Part shown: positions 1 to 11,500 of the stretch, piece by piece
How positions within the stretch are numbered: position 1 is the first letter of the stretch
Layout of the letters: each line of letters starts with the position of its first letter
Assembly (NCBI GenBank): GCA_028564675.1
Contig: JAOVVO010000238.1
Location: 1 to 64,000, forward strand
DNA from: Onchocerca lupi
Lineage: Eukaryota > Nematoda > Chromadorea > Rhabditida > Onchocercidae
DNA length: 64,000 bases
Direction: 5' to 3'
Program-made: the position numbers and the translations under genes
Notes under the pieces: model-generated
The model's input: the letters and a program-made list of their open reading frames with translations, nothing else
Database searches by the model: none
What the model was told of the DNA's origin: nothing

Positions 1-477
1 TATATATTGTCTGATGAACAAATATTTCCACACATTTTCATCAAAATCAACATTTTTTTTCCATTCTTTCTTTTACTGATTGATAGTCATCTTGTTGATC
101 AGTGTCAGTTGCAGCATAATATATTAAACATACTGACCAATATCGAATATTGTATCAGTATTTATTGAAACACTTTAAAAAAAAATCAGAACTTGAATTA
201 AATTGGATGTTTCGATCGTACATTGTTCCTCAAACTTAAATCTGTCTAGTGAGTGATTAATTTCTGTATATTTCGTTCGCTTTGTTTAATGTATCAGTCT
301 TTATATTCACTGGATAAATATTTGGTTACTTCATTTTTGAGCTACTAATAAAAGTTTTGTTATATTCAGCACATTTCTTCCTATGGCACTTGAAAGCTCG
401 GATGTGTAAACATCTTTTAATCACTTCATCATTAGAATTCCTTTCCAGTCACTTCGATTTTTATAAAATTTCCAAAT

Positions 478-609
478 TATCAGCTCCAAATTTTGAATTT
501 GCTACTCAATAACGTGCTACATCAGCTCCACGGAAATCAAGTATTACATGAGGAGTGATAACATCACCTTTTGATTTACTCATCTTTTTTTTATCGTCAA
601 CCTCAGTTA
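478..609 (-). pseudogene. decayed class I aminoacyl-tRNA synthetase fragment (KMSKS, valyl-type)
   Basis: On the minus strand the sequence reads KKKMSKSKGDVITPHVI, then GADVARY, an in-frame TGA (506-508) exactly where these enzymes have Trp, then VANSKFGAD. KMSKSKGNVxxP...GADxxRYWxxxSKLGxD is the catalytic loop region of ValRS-like class I synthetases. Upstream and downstream frames are broken by stops within some 20-40 codons. No introns or exon-like borders are seen. It could be a nuclear insertion from a bacterial endosymbiont such as Wolbachia, which is common in filarial genomes, or a fragment of a host or mitochondrial synthetase pseudogene. The valyl assignment is tentative. Confidence 0.5.
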
Positions 610-840
610 CTTTGTATTGTTAACTAGCTTATTAATTAAAGCTGATCCGTTGTTTCCAAAATAATTCAGAAAAAAACTTGAAATAGGATTTCGAATTGAT
701 CGAAGTTTCTCTGGCAATTTTGCTGAATTTTTCGAATTCTCGTAGGAACAGATGGTTTTTATTTTTATTATTCATACTTTTCATTTTTTTATCTCAACAA
801 TAATAAAATCCGATAAAATGATCCAATATCTTTTTTACAG

Positions 841-980
841 TGCCTGATTTGCTACGATCTAAACTGTCTGCGGCGCGGAATCTTACCAATAAATCACTGA
901 TAATAACACGATCTGTGCTGCTTCATCAACATGACGGATTATACCTAAAGATTTTATTTTTGAAAAAATGCGAAACCAAC
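841..980 (+). other. candidate orphan exon (or decayed coding DNA)
   Basis: A 140-nt open segment is flanked by a good acceptor (TTTTTTACAG) and a good donor (GTGAGT), phase 1 in and phase 0 out. The peptide includes LLRSKLSAARNLTNKSLII and LYLKILFLKKCE. I do not recognise it. The opposite strand in the same region also reads like protein between a few stops (e.g. NLKALYDMVMKYEQSAE), so this may instead be part of the same decayed insertion as the synthetase fragment at 478-609. Confidence 0.25.
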
Positions 981-1292
981 GTGAGTGATATACGACTACA
1001 AGTTGGTGCTATCATACTTCTGCTGACTGTTCATATTTCATCACCATATCATAAAGCGCTTTCAAATTGTTAAATAGTTACCTGGAGTGAGGTTAATCGA
1101 ATTGATGTGCCACGAGAGCATACCTGAATAAATAAAAATTAGAAGCGGGAATCCATACTAATCAAACAATAAAGAACATGAAAAAATGAATTTTGGACTA
1201 TTCGAAGTTTATCTTTGCTTTTCATTTCTTTTCAATTAAATTCCTCTGAATCAATGTTGCCTAGATTGACTCGAAGCAAATTTTATGCCCAG

Positions 1293-1391
1293 CGGTAAAA
1301 CATATTGAAAGTGACGATTGTCCATGGAATTGGGCTCCGGGATGCGCGTGGTCGTCGTTTATTGCAACTGCAAAATTGGATTTCCTTCCCA
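1293..1391 (+). CDS. candidate N-terminal exon of the GT92 gene (weak)
   Basis: A GC-richer island with an acceptor at 1291-1292 and a possible donor after 1391. It reads ESDDCPWNWAPGCAWSSFIA in one frame. A Cys...Trp-Ala-Pro...Cys-x-Trp pattern resembles the segment near the N-terminus of many nematode DUF23/GT92 proteins. That resemblance is from memory of the family pattern. No connecting exons to 2906 or 3094 could be defined, so ownership is unproved. Confidence 0.3.
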
Positions 1392-2905
1392 GTCATATTT
1401 TTGCGAGTTTTCAAATTTTCCTCAGAAAATAGTATTTTTCTGTAATCTCAACGCATAAGTATAAATTTGAAGAAACCTTGTAAAGGCATATTTTTTAAAT
1501 TTTTGCTAAATGATTAAAAACAAAGGATTTTTTGACCATTTGAGGAATTTTTAGATCCTTTCGAGAATAAAAGATTAATATCGCATGAAATTGCAGATGT
1601 TTAGAAATCAGAATCATAAGCTGATTAGGGTAAGAATAAATTGAGTATGGAATTTTTTCAAAATTTTAACAATTTTACGATTGATAATATTGTTGATAGT
1701 GATGCGTCACGACTGTATGAAATATCTCATTTTAGTTTAATTTCAATAGCGATGTCATTGGACTACATTTGGAACCATCACACAATATCGAGAATATACT
1801 CTTTGCTGTATGTATTCAGCCTCTTTACTGGTTAGTTCATAGAAATTCAGGAAGAACAAGCAGGTTGAAACAATGATAGTATTCTTTGAATGTGGAAGGA
1901 ATCGGATGATCCAGAATTCTTGGACACTGAAGTTTCGGGGCACTGAAGATAATTAAAGAGTAAAGAAGTAGTGAAGCATTTGGATACTTTGTACAATAAA
2001 CGTGCAAAATTTCTTCAAGTACGAAGAAATCACGGTGATCAGCGCATATATCCCAGTAATTGTTGAAAGGTCAGAGAAATGCGTAGATAGTTTTATTAGC
2101 CAGAGTGTTTCCAGAAGCTACGTTACGTTACGTTATCCTTTTCATCTCAATTTCACGTAGACTGAAGTGTTAGCTAGTTTCAAACGATATATATTTCACA
2201 TATATATTATCAAACATTGTCACGCATTCAAAATTTCTCTTTGCTTACTTTTCATCCACGTTTATAAAACTTTTCAAAGGATAAAAAATGGTGCGATACT
2301 AAAATCTGTTAAAATAATGCTTACCTTAACGGAGTATATATATCTATATCTCTGATTGTAGTGATATACAATCTTTGTTCCCTGAATCGTTTGTTTTACA
2401 AATTGTTCAGAGATTTTTTTGGAAGAGATATACGCCTTGGGTGACATTTGTAAATCTTTTTATATTCCCTGGAAAATAACGTGTAATGATTTTAAAATAG
2501 TACACAATTTCAAATAATTATTTTTGATGATGCAAATTTTATCATTAACTATCGAGAATTTACCGCACTTTAGCAAAAATTGCGGTAAAATTTGGGTAGT
2601 TACTGTTCTGATTTGAAAGCAGCTATTTGGAATACGATGCATTCAGCTGTTTAAATTTCTTCACAGATGAATAAAATTAAAGTGAGTAATAGTCTCGAAC
2701 ATGAAAAGAACCGATTTTGTTTTTACCATAATGATAACTTGATAATGTTTATAAGATAATGTTACTACACAATGGCATGCAAAGAAGAATCAGAGATACG
2801 CTTCACATGAGGATGGTTTTATTTGACAGACCGCTTCAATTTTTGCAAACGCATCATTGTATATTTCCAAAAAATGACTCACGTGACGCACTGAATGTAA
2901 AGCAG

Positions 2906-3043
2906 ATCGATTCGATTCTTTGCTAGATCAGACTGTTTGATTGATCCAGTAAAAAAGATTAAAGGAAGAAGTGTTGATAGGAAAAGGAAAGAGAAATGTT
3001 CTCGAAGAAAGGATGTAGACCAACTTTTTAGTCGAGAAATGGC
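2906..3043 (+). CDS. candidate upstream exon of the GT92 gene
   Basis: A 138-nt open stretch between an AAAGCAG acceptor and a GC/GTAAGT donor. Its 3' phase fits the exon at 3094 exactly, giving SREMA joined to YVDWLQ. The peptide is basic with two Cys (RSDCLIDPVKK, EKCSRRKDVDQLF). GT92 proteins usually have a Cys-containing segment just before the DWLQxIEFIE helix, but I cannot match this one to the family residue by residue. It is supported by splice sites and phase only. Confidence 0.4.
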
Positions 3044-3093
3044 GTAAGTAACGATAATATCTCTGTTTTTAGGTTAGTTTTATACCATTTCAG

Positions 3094-5833
3094 GTACGTT
3101 GATTGGCTTCAAATAATAGAATTCATTGAAATATGGACGTTTCAAGGCGTCAGTCATTTCTTCTTCTATTTTTATACCATTTCACAGCTCGTCATGGATA
3201 TACTACAGTATTATGAGGCGAAAGTTCGTTATCATACATTTACGTATAGATAGATGACCCGAATTTCTAGGGTCATAGGAAGTGGGACTGATGTGCATTT
3301 TCTTATGAAATTTTGTAATCTTGGCCATAATATAAGACTAAGCTGTAATATCTTAAGCCATTTCGAAAATTAAAAATCTAATTTCCATTTCGATCCCTTC
3401 TAGCTACTATCTGGCTTTTTAATATATAGTCGATCGGATCAAATCAGTCTCTTTATCAGTATTTCTTGCTTAATTTTAGGGAATTGTGACATTACAACCG
3501 TGGAGATCATTCCCTATTGGAGAAAATGAAAATCCGAATAAAGATGTGTACAGGTAATTTCTTAAAGCAAACAATCATTTCTCCTATGAGATGAAAGGTC
3601 ATGCAAGCAAATGAAATTTCCGTCTTCGGATATTGCAATGTTTTGCCTTTTTTTTAAGAATCGATTTTCGATTGATTGAATAGGTTAAACAAGTAAATTC
3701 TCTCGTGAAGATGTCTCATTTATGTATAAACTTTACAATAATCTTATCCTCATTAACGTGTTCTTATTAAGTTCTATCACCAAAACAGAATTATGCTTTC
3801 ATGAAGACCATGAAATCAAGGAGAAAGCAGTGGAAATCTAAACAAAGTTAACATATGATTTGATATTTCCAAGTTGCATTTTATGCAATAGTAAAGTTAT
3901 ATTAAAGTTTTCCTCTATTTATGAGGAATGATTCTTTCAAAACTTAGGGTACAAATAAATACAGTTAAAAACTGGAACATTTTTAGGTTGGCACATAGTC
4001 TGGCAAACAATGATTGTTTATGGCGTTCACAGGGTGCTCGTTTTGTTGCATTCGTCGATTTGGATGAATATATTCTCACTACGAATGGGTCAGTTGGATT
4101 CTATGATTAAGGCTGAAAATTCCATTCATAAATCTACCTTTAATTAGTAAAAAGAATTAGTAAAGTAGAAGAAATGACTAATTTCAGATTTTTCGGCTAT
4201 TGTAAATGAGATAACTCATTGGGATGATCGGCAGACAGATTATAAGTCGAAACAGCAGAGGATAAAAAATGGAAAGGTTGAAAGAAGCTAAGGATTTAAT
4301 ACATATTAAGAACTTGAACAGAGAAGTGATTGAATTTCAGAGTTCCTCTCGTTGCATTTATTGAGAAAAAAGCAGAGCAATGTCCACGATGTGGTAGTTT
4401 TGCCGTGATACATAGGAAAATGTTTTATTCTTCTCCTCGACCTCGCAGTTTGTTTATCTTTCATTTTTTCTTTAAACAGTAAATGCAGCTAAAATTTCTA
4501 GTATTTAAGATTTAAGAGAGATGAACAGATTCGTGGACAGAAGTGACTTTTTATAAGATTCCTTCAGATTAATTCTTTGATTTCTATCTGTTTTAAATGG
4601 TTACAAAAAGAATATTGAACTGATTCAGGTGACTTTCACTGGAATGATATAAGGTTCGAGTGGTTAATTAATATAAGCTATGGATTACCCGAGAAAGACG
4701 GACCACATAAACAAATAGTACAATCGAAAACAGTTTCAATTATCTCGACACATTCAACGAGAAAAAGCTATCCCAGTTATATCGATGTTAATGTAGGTTT
4801 ATTTTGCATATAAATTAGTGATTTAATTGATAAGATGGAAAACGGAATTGATGCAGGAAAATGTAAGATCCCGGGATTTTCCATAATAATGAATGTTAGA
4901 AATAGCTTCATATTAGCAGCAAAAGTTTTCGCCTACATTGTATGGGCGACTAATGCTCAATGCAAGAAAATAAGTCCATTAGAATAGAGAATTTGTAATA
5001 TATATATATAAACTTTCTAAGATATAAATGGTATCAACAGTTTCTATTTAATTAATTTCTTAATACTTCAAGGAAGCGATTTTCTAATGCTTTGAAATTT
5101 TCATATACTTTAGTGTAAATTATATTGATAAATTTTACTTCAACAGATTTCAGTTTTCCAATGCTTCATTGAAAAAAGACCATATTTTATGACAAGATGA
5201 TTTCCATGTCTTTGTTCGTTACTAACTTCCATCCATTTTGAGCTCAATTCGTCCGAAGTTGTCTTATTACATGCATCTTATAAATGGTCCGAAACTAAGC
5301 ATCCTGTGAGTAACGTTAGTATTTCACCAAGTTTTTTTGTCGATGCTTTGCCATCTCTAAATATGGCTTTTCATGAAATTGGCCAATTGTTGTTCAAAAA
5401 TAAAACAGCCAAAATTGACAGGACGCTGCAGATGGAAATCGCTAAGTGCATTAATCAGTAAGTTACTATTTTATTTCCCTTTTGAATGTATGAATTTCTT
5501 CATGAAATTCGTCCTGGAAACATAACTGAATAAGAATTGATAGTTCGATCAAGCGATTGAGTCAATGGTTTCAATGAAATCTTCTGTAAGTTTGTGAATT
5601 CTTCCAGGAAATTCATGACAAATATACCGAGAAAGTTCTGCAGTGAGTCAGCTTTGGTGCATTTTTATTTTAAAATTATTACTGTCTTGATATTACTTTA
5701 TTGATTAACAAAGCTTTTCAGATGGCATATGAATAAATGTAAATCAATTGATATGTGTCAGGCAAAGACGGTTGACCAACCAAAATGGGTTCATGCGGAG
5801 AATTTCAGCAGTAATGAACATCAGCTTATATAA
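3094..5833 (+). CDS. GT92 (DUF23) family glycosyltransferase, catalytic part
   Basis: Eight exons with consistent phases: 3094-3223, 3480-3553, 3987-4088, 4341-4447, 4629-4792, 5243-5457, 5608-5646 and 5722-5833 (stop TAA 5831-5833). Family marks in order are DWLQIIEFIEIWTFQGVSHF, ILQYYEAK joined to GIVTLQPWRSFP, then NNDCLWRSQGARFVAFVDLD with EYI, CGSFAVIHRKMF and a late SSEVVLLHASYKW. FVDLDEYI is the DxD-like metal/nucleotide-sugar signature of GT92. Nematode members transfer hexoses (galactose in characterised worm GALT-1) onto glycans in the Golgi; the substrate here is unknown. The N-terminal cytosolic tail, membrane anchor and stem are not securely found upstream. The frame is open over about 315 codons, so the catalytic half looks intact. 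It is convergent with vab-10. Confidence 0.8.
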
Positions 5834-7390
5834 ATTTATAATTTATGAATATTGTTGTGTTTATATATTTTAAGAAAAATCTTTCTGTGGATAAAAAACT
5901 ATCAATTAGTGATAATTGCTTCAATGTTAGGTGTTTTTGTAACGATAATCGATTTACGATGCTAGCATTATTGCAGAAAAGGATGATTCTCTTCTCACAA
6001 AGGATAATTTCCTTTGCACTGAGCTTATTTGTTGATCTTAGAAATCAGATAAATCTCTATGTCGCTGTTGAATGATAGGATTTAGTAGATTAAATTTCCC
6101 GACTGTCTTTGAAGCCTTTTACTTATTACAATGTAACCGTCGGTATATTATTCTCGTATTAACCATTGCCATTCGATTTTTTATCTTTTAATTTCTTATG
6201 AGATTCAAAAAGGTACTTTATATGTTTTTTCAACATCTTAATCTTGTATCCTCTTCCTCGCAAATACTATTTCTGAAAAACTTAAATTTCCAACACTACC
6301 ATAAAGCTTTCTACTTACTTATTACAATCGCTTCTTATGTTCCCTTGTTTGAATTCGTCTTTTTAGTTTTCATTTCCCCGTAACCCCAAGAATTTCTCAA
6401 GCATTTGATTAGCATCACCGCTTTTCCTAAAAATTTCATGCAATAGTTGCTCTCAACCCTCAAATGACACTACTTTTTGTATCTCCGACAATTTCAGCAT
6501 TTTTACTCCAACATCCATTTTTTCATGTCGCAGTTAAACTCATGAGTATACGTCTATAAAAGAAATTATTTGCATTGTATATCGCAGATTATTCCAAATT
6601 TGGCTGAGATATCACTAAATCCATGATAATGAAAAAAGATTGTCTGATAAGTTGAAAAGACTTTAATGAACAGAACAGCAATAACAGATACAGTTAATAA
6701 TTAACCAATTAGTACATAGAAACAAAGAATAGAAAACAATTCCTGCATGCGGAGAAATTAACAAGCCGCATGAGAATCTTGGTATATTTCCGCGAAAAAC
6801 TGGATTATCAATTCCAGTTCATAAGGATTTTCAAAAAAATACATAAATAATACGCAACAGATTGGATAGAATGGGAAATTTCTCATATCATAATTATTCA
6901 TTACTTATAGTAAAAAATGTTTGAAAATTATCCTAGATTTGCTCCATATTATCAATGCCGGTTTGTAAAACAATCTTCAAACATTGCATTTACACTACTA
7001 GATCCAATTAAAAATGCATAATAAATTTCATCGAAAACAAATGTCATCAAAATTTAATTTCAGGAAGGAAGAAAGTTATTCAGTCAAAAAACCGTGGTAA
7101 AATATTTCCGTAATATTCCTATTATATAGGCTAGGAACAATACCCAAACAATAATTTAGATATGCAGATAAAAAAAGAATTGCAGTAAAGATAAAGAAGA
7201 AAGAAATTATACAAATAAGTGACTTGTTCTTTAATCAATACGAAAAAAAAAAAATAATATGGGCGCGCTTATAATGTTTAAAATGTAAAAAAAAAAAAGA
7301 AATAAATAAATAAATAAACTTATAAAAAACTGTGGGAAAATGAAACAAATTTTCAAGACTTCTTCTGAATGATTGCGAAAAAAGTTCATT
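5834..7390. other. convergent intergenic region (3' UTRs)
   Basis: Lies between the GT92 stop (5833, plus strand) and the VAB-10B stop (7391, minus strand). Short open stretches near 5845-6075 and 6198-6383 show no motif. An ATTAAA on the minus strand near 7231-7236 is a possible poly(A) signal for VAB-10B. AATAAA-type repeats on the plus strand near 7300-7317 could serve the other gene but are distant. Confidence 0.5.
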
Positions 7391-8518
7391 TTATATATGT
7401 GGTTGAGGACTAGCTCGTGCCGGTGATGATCGATAATTGACGCCTTTTCGGCCACGCAATGAAGGGATTCGTGTTGGTCGATCGCCATCTACTGAAACAT
7501 CTGAGCTTCGGCTTACCGGTCGTGACAAATCCAATATATCACCATGAGATCCTGAACGTGAAATATTGCCTGAAGCGCTTGGTCGCCTGATTTTTGAATC
7601 TAGAATTTATGATTACAGTAAATGGTAAAACTTTAATATAATAACTTGTTTTAAAGAAAGAAAAAGATAAAATGAGAATATAGAAGCATACGAATGGAAT
7701 AACCCATTATCAGCTGTAAGAGAAATTAAAACTTCAATAAAATTAAAAAATAATGATACCAGAACTTGTAGTGATCATGAAAAATAATTATGTAGTAAAA
7801 TTTACTGCCAAATATAAACTAATGCTTTATTTTAGAAAAATTGACTTGAGAAATAACTTTGTCCATTCATTTCACTTGGTCTTCTATTTGACGGTGAATT
7901 ACGATAGATAGCTGGCGAACGTCCAGTGACGTACATCGGCATACTACGCTCAGTTTTTTCCCTGATCTGAACTGATTCGACATTACGGAAATACATCCTC
8001 TCGCAATTAAAATCCAATTGACGTTTTTTGGTTTTTTTTTTTTTTGGTTCGTTTGAAAATGGAGCTTCTTCTTTTTTTTTTGTTACATTCTTTTCACTTA
8101 CTAACATTTTAATTAAGTTTAGAATGAATGTAAACTTAGAAGGTTGATAATAAAAGTTCTTTTTGGACCTCAAATACAATTTTCATCTATTTGCAGATGT
8201 TAGCATGAGTACGTTATGTGGAGCCAGTTTTTTTTTTTTTTTTCAAATTGCAGTATTCTAAGATATAAACTCAAAAAAAAAAAAAAAAAGAAATGTTTTG
8301 TAAATAAAAACAGATATCAGCAATTACTTTTGTAATAGGACCCGGAGTTGTCTGGAAACGAGACTGCAAAAGTGATTCGTGAAAATTACGAATTGGCGAA
8401 TCACGATTCGGTGTTGACCTGGCCGATTTGGTAAATGTTTCCATCGTATCATACGCATCTTTAGGTCTAACATCATCATAGAAATTACGTTGCAAATCGA
8501 GATTCGTTCGTCCTTTAG
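7391..8518 (-). CDS. vab-10: vab-10 exons: basic Ser/Arg/Gly C-terminal tail of VAB-10B
   Basis: Exons 8328-8518 (63 codons after the split codon), 7858-7966 (36 codons plus one base) and 7391-7599 with the stop at 7391-7393. The tail is rich in Arg, Ser, Pro and Gly (SARSTPNRDSPIRNF, YVTGRSPAIYRNSPSNRRPS, ASGNISRSGSHGDILDLS) and ends SPARASPQPHI. Spectraplakins carry such GSR-rich tails, which bind microtubules and sometimes EB proteins. No SxIP motif is visible here. The phase-0 entry at 7966 and phase-1 exit into 7599 are both required, which supports this path. Confidence 0.88.
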
Positions 8519-11500
8519 CTAAAGGCGAAAATCACAAGTTTTAACAATAAAAAACTTGACAATGTATAGAGAATGTAAGAGAAAATTTTCGGCATACAAT
8601 AACTCACCACGACAAGGATCATGTTTATGTAGAAATTCCTCCAAGGCCACCCATCCACCACCTACGCGGACCATAACTGTTGATCGAAGAATACGGACCA
8701 TACGCTTAATTTGTGTTTCACCAAACTGGAAAACTTGATAGTCTGGTATAAAACACAGTATCAATAATATCTCTTACGAGGCATATAGAAGGACCTTTTC
8801 AATATGAAACTGAATTCATCGAAACAGTTAATATAATTGCAAAGTACCATGTCTCTGCCTAAAAGTTTTTAAGCAAGCCATAGCATACTATAATACTGTT
8901 AAATCCATGAATCGATTTCCATAAATTAATCATCTCGAACTATCATTCGTGTAATAATTTTCAAAACTCCTCAACATTTTATAAAATATTTCGTGCAGAT
9001 TTTTAAAACTAAAAAGTTCTATTACCAAACATTTTAGGATATGTTTGCAATATACAGAATCCATCAGTTTCAAATAAAAAAATAAGTTCCGAAGTTTCGC
9101 ACTAATCGCGATTATTCCATAAATTTATTAAATTTAGTTTAGGATGGCTAATATTGCTAAGTGTCAATCAAATCCATTTTATTCTTCTTGCATTTTCCAA
9201 AATCTTGTTTGGTAAAATAGCAAAAACAATTTAATTCACATGATATATTTATGTAACAAACTTCACTGAGTCATTGAGAAGAACAGTGATGTTTTCATAA
9301 AATGCATGAAAAGCAAAGATCAGTTCTAATCCCAAATGCCTTACTAAATCGATGCAGTGTTTTAATCTAATCTAAACTTGAATATAATCTCAAAAAATCG
9401 TATCAATTTTATCAGGAGAAATTTTATTATAAAACAACAAGAACTTCTAATCCTCTCCATTACTCACTTTGCATATGTCTTTCCATTTCATGGATACTTA
9501 TCAAAAAAGAAATTAGCAATTAAGCTTGTGGAATATCCAACCGATTAGAATAAATGACTGTAAGCAAAAAAATTAAGTAAAGGATTTACGCGATAATGTC
9601 CGTCGCCCACTTTCTGAATCTTATATCGATTAATGCAATTACATCTCTCCGTCTGCCTTACAACTTCTTCTGTAATCTTTTCACTGTCCGTTTTTTGCTT
9701 CATCGGTAATTTCTAAATGAAAAAGAAGTTAAGCTTAGCAAATCAGTGAAACTGCAGTTTATCAAAATCGAAGAAACCATCTCTTTAGAGAAATATCATA
9801 AAAACCTACTTTTGAAAATTCAGAGCGAAGCTTCGCCATAAATTCTTTTGAATCAATCATTCCATCACCTTTATCAAACTCATCCGCTACTTTCTCCATT
9901 TCTAGTCGAGTAGTAGGGAATTCTAAAATGAAATTCGAATTCATGACCACTTTTGAAGATCTTTGCAAAGAATATAAATATAAACTAAATGGTCTAGGAA
10001 AGACTTACTGGATGCTATTATACCATCAATGAAAGAAGCTCGAGGAACTCTTCCAGTTCCACTTTTATCGATCCTTCTAAACAGATCGGAAATCCGGGTT
10101 TTTCCAGAATCAGTCCATTCCAAATATCGTTCACGCCATTCCTCGAATGAAAACGATTCCAGTCTTTTTATCTTAAAATTTCCAAAATTGACTAAATTTC
10201 ATTGAATACTACAATATTGCAATGATTAGATCTGATCAAAATTTAATGAAAAATACTTTAGTTGCTTTTGAGTCTCCTAAATAATACTGTCCAAAAGATA
10301 ATGACTGACGATAATAAAACAAAGGAAGATCACGAAAGATAAATGATTTTGCCAATTCTAATGACCAATTTTTAGCTTAGGGCTGGTCATCAAAACTCCG
10401 CACTAAAGCATTCGCTAGACTACAATATCATAATTTTAATCTTCTACTGTCCATTTCTTTTTCTTCATCTTAAATAGTCATTATCATTTTTTTTTTTTTT
10501 TTTGATTTAGATTGGAAACCTTACAGTGAGAAACCAAAATCTGGGTCTAATGGCTACAACGATAGATAATATGAGCAATGATACCATAATAATAAAAGAA
10601 ACTTCCATAAAGCATAACTGTTATAAAAGATATGAAATGAAAATAAGAATCGCAAATAAAAAGTTAAAAGATTTGACCTCCTCCGAATAATCTTTCATTT
10701 CGCGTAATTGGCGGCCATAATCCATTGAGTCTATCCATAGCTTTTTCCATCTACTGGATAATTGATCGGATTTAGGATGTCGTATACGACTTTCATGCCT
10801 AATAGAGACAGCATATTAATGTAGGAACAATAATAATTAGCACTATAGCATAAGTAACATAAGTAACTTTGATTGATACTTTTGAAGTGCTTTGCCATTT
10901 TTATTTTTCACTTTCTCCTCTACATCAAACTTTCGTCGACTCCTTGTTGCCTCATCAACTAGTGCTTGTTTTTCACGTAAAGTCCTTTCGAATTGTTCGT
11001 GATCGTCAATAAGTCTAAAACTATGAAAAACCAGTAAAGTCTATGAAACTAGATTCATCTCTCTTTATTGCATATTAAGATTATTCTTTTGTAAGTTCAT
11101 CCATAGCTTAAAATCATTAAATATTTGAAAATAAACCTATTAAGTGCGTCTATTTCCTGTGGTAACGATGTTCCATTTAACATCTTCAATTCAGCACTTT
11201 TTTCTTCAATATACTTCAACAAATCAGCAATCATTTTCTCCCTAACACGAAGTTCATTAAGTTGCTGAAATCGAGGAATAAAATATGATGAATTTATCTT
11301 TTTTAAAATCTTTGTTTTGAAGAGAAACAATTTCTACTGAATCCAACCTGAACTCAAAAATTGAAAATCGGAATTTCCAATTATTCTCAAGTTTCAATAA
11401 CTATTACCAATCAATTTATAAATTCTGGATGAATCTAAATAATTGAGTAGATTTTAGAAATATTTTATGTAATAACAACTTAAGTACTAACCGTCTCCAA

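Larger units (their letters stand above)
1..2905. other. mostly non-coding left flank
   Basis: Apart from the synthetase fragment (478-609) and the two weak exon candidates (841-980, 1293-1391), no open segment with convincing splice sites or family motifs is seen on either strand. Open stretches around 1641-1835 and 2167-2355 have AT-driven composition and no recognisable motif. The promoter and N-terminal exons of the GT92 gene should lie here but could not be fixed. Confidence 0.5.

Noticed and set aside
840..1073. Whole 77-codon open frame as an independent small gene
   Set aside because: It starts inside what looks like a splice acceptor, lacks an ATG in context and has no recognisable family; only the 841-980 part is kept as a weak exon candidate.
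1308..1350. Plus-strand reading VHGIGLRDARGRR resembling a class I synthetase approach to KMSKS
   Set aside because: It is on the opposite strand to the KMSKS fragment, followed by no KMSKS, and another frame of the same DNA is a better exon candidate. Judged chance.
4188..4280. Open stretch reading FSAIVNEITHWDDRQTDYK inside the GT92 gene
   Set aside because: Its entry and exit phases fit neither neighbour, whereas skipping it joins 4088 to 4341 in frame. It is taken as intron.
7967..8179. Lysine-rich extension upstream of the 7858-7966 exon on the minus strand
   Set aside because: Created by poly-T tracts in the intron. The acceptor before 7966 and the phase-0 junction to 8328 explain the exon without it.
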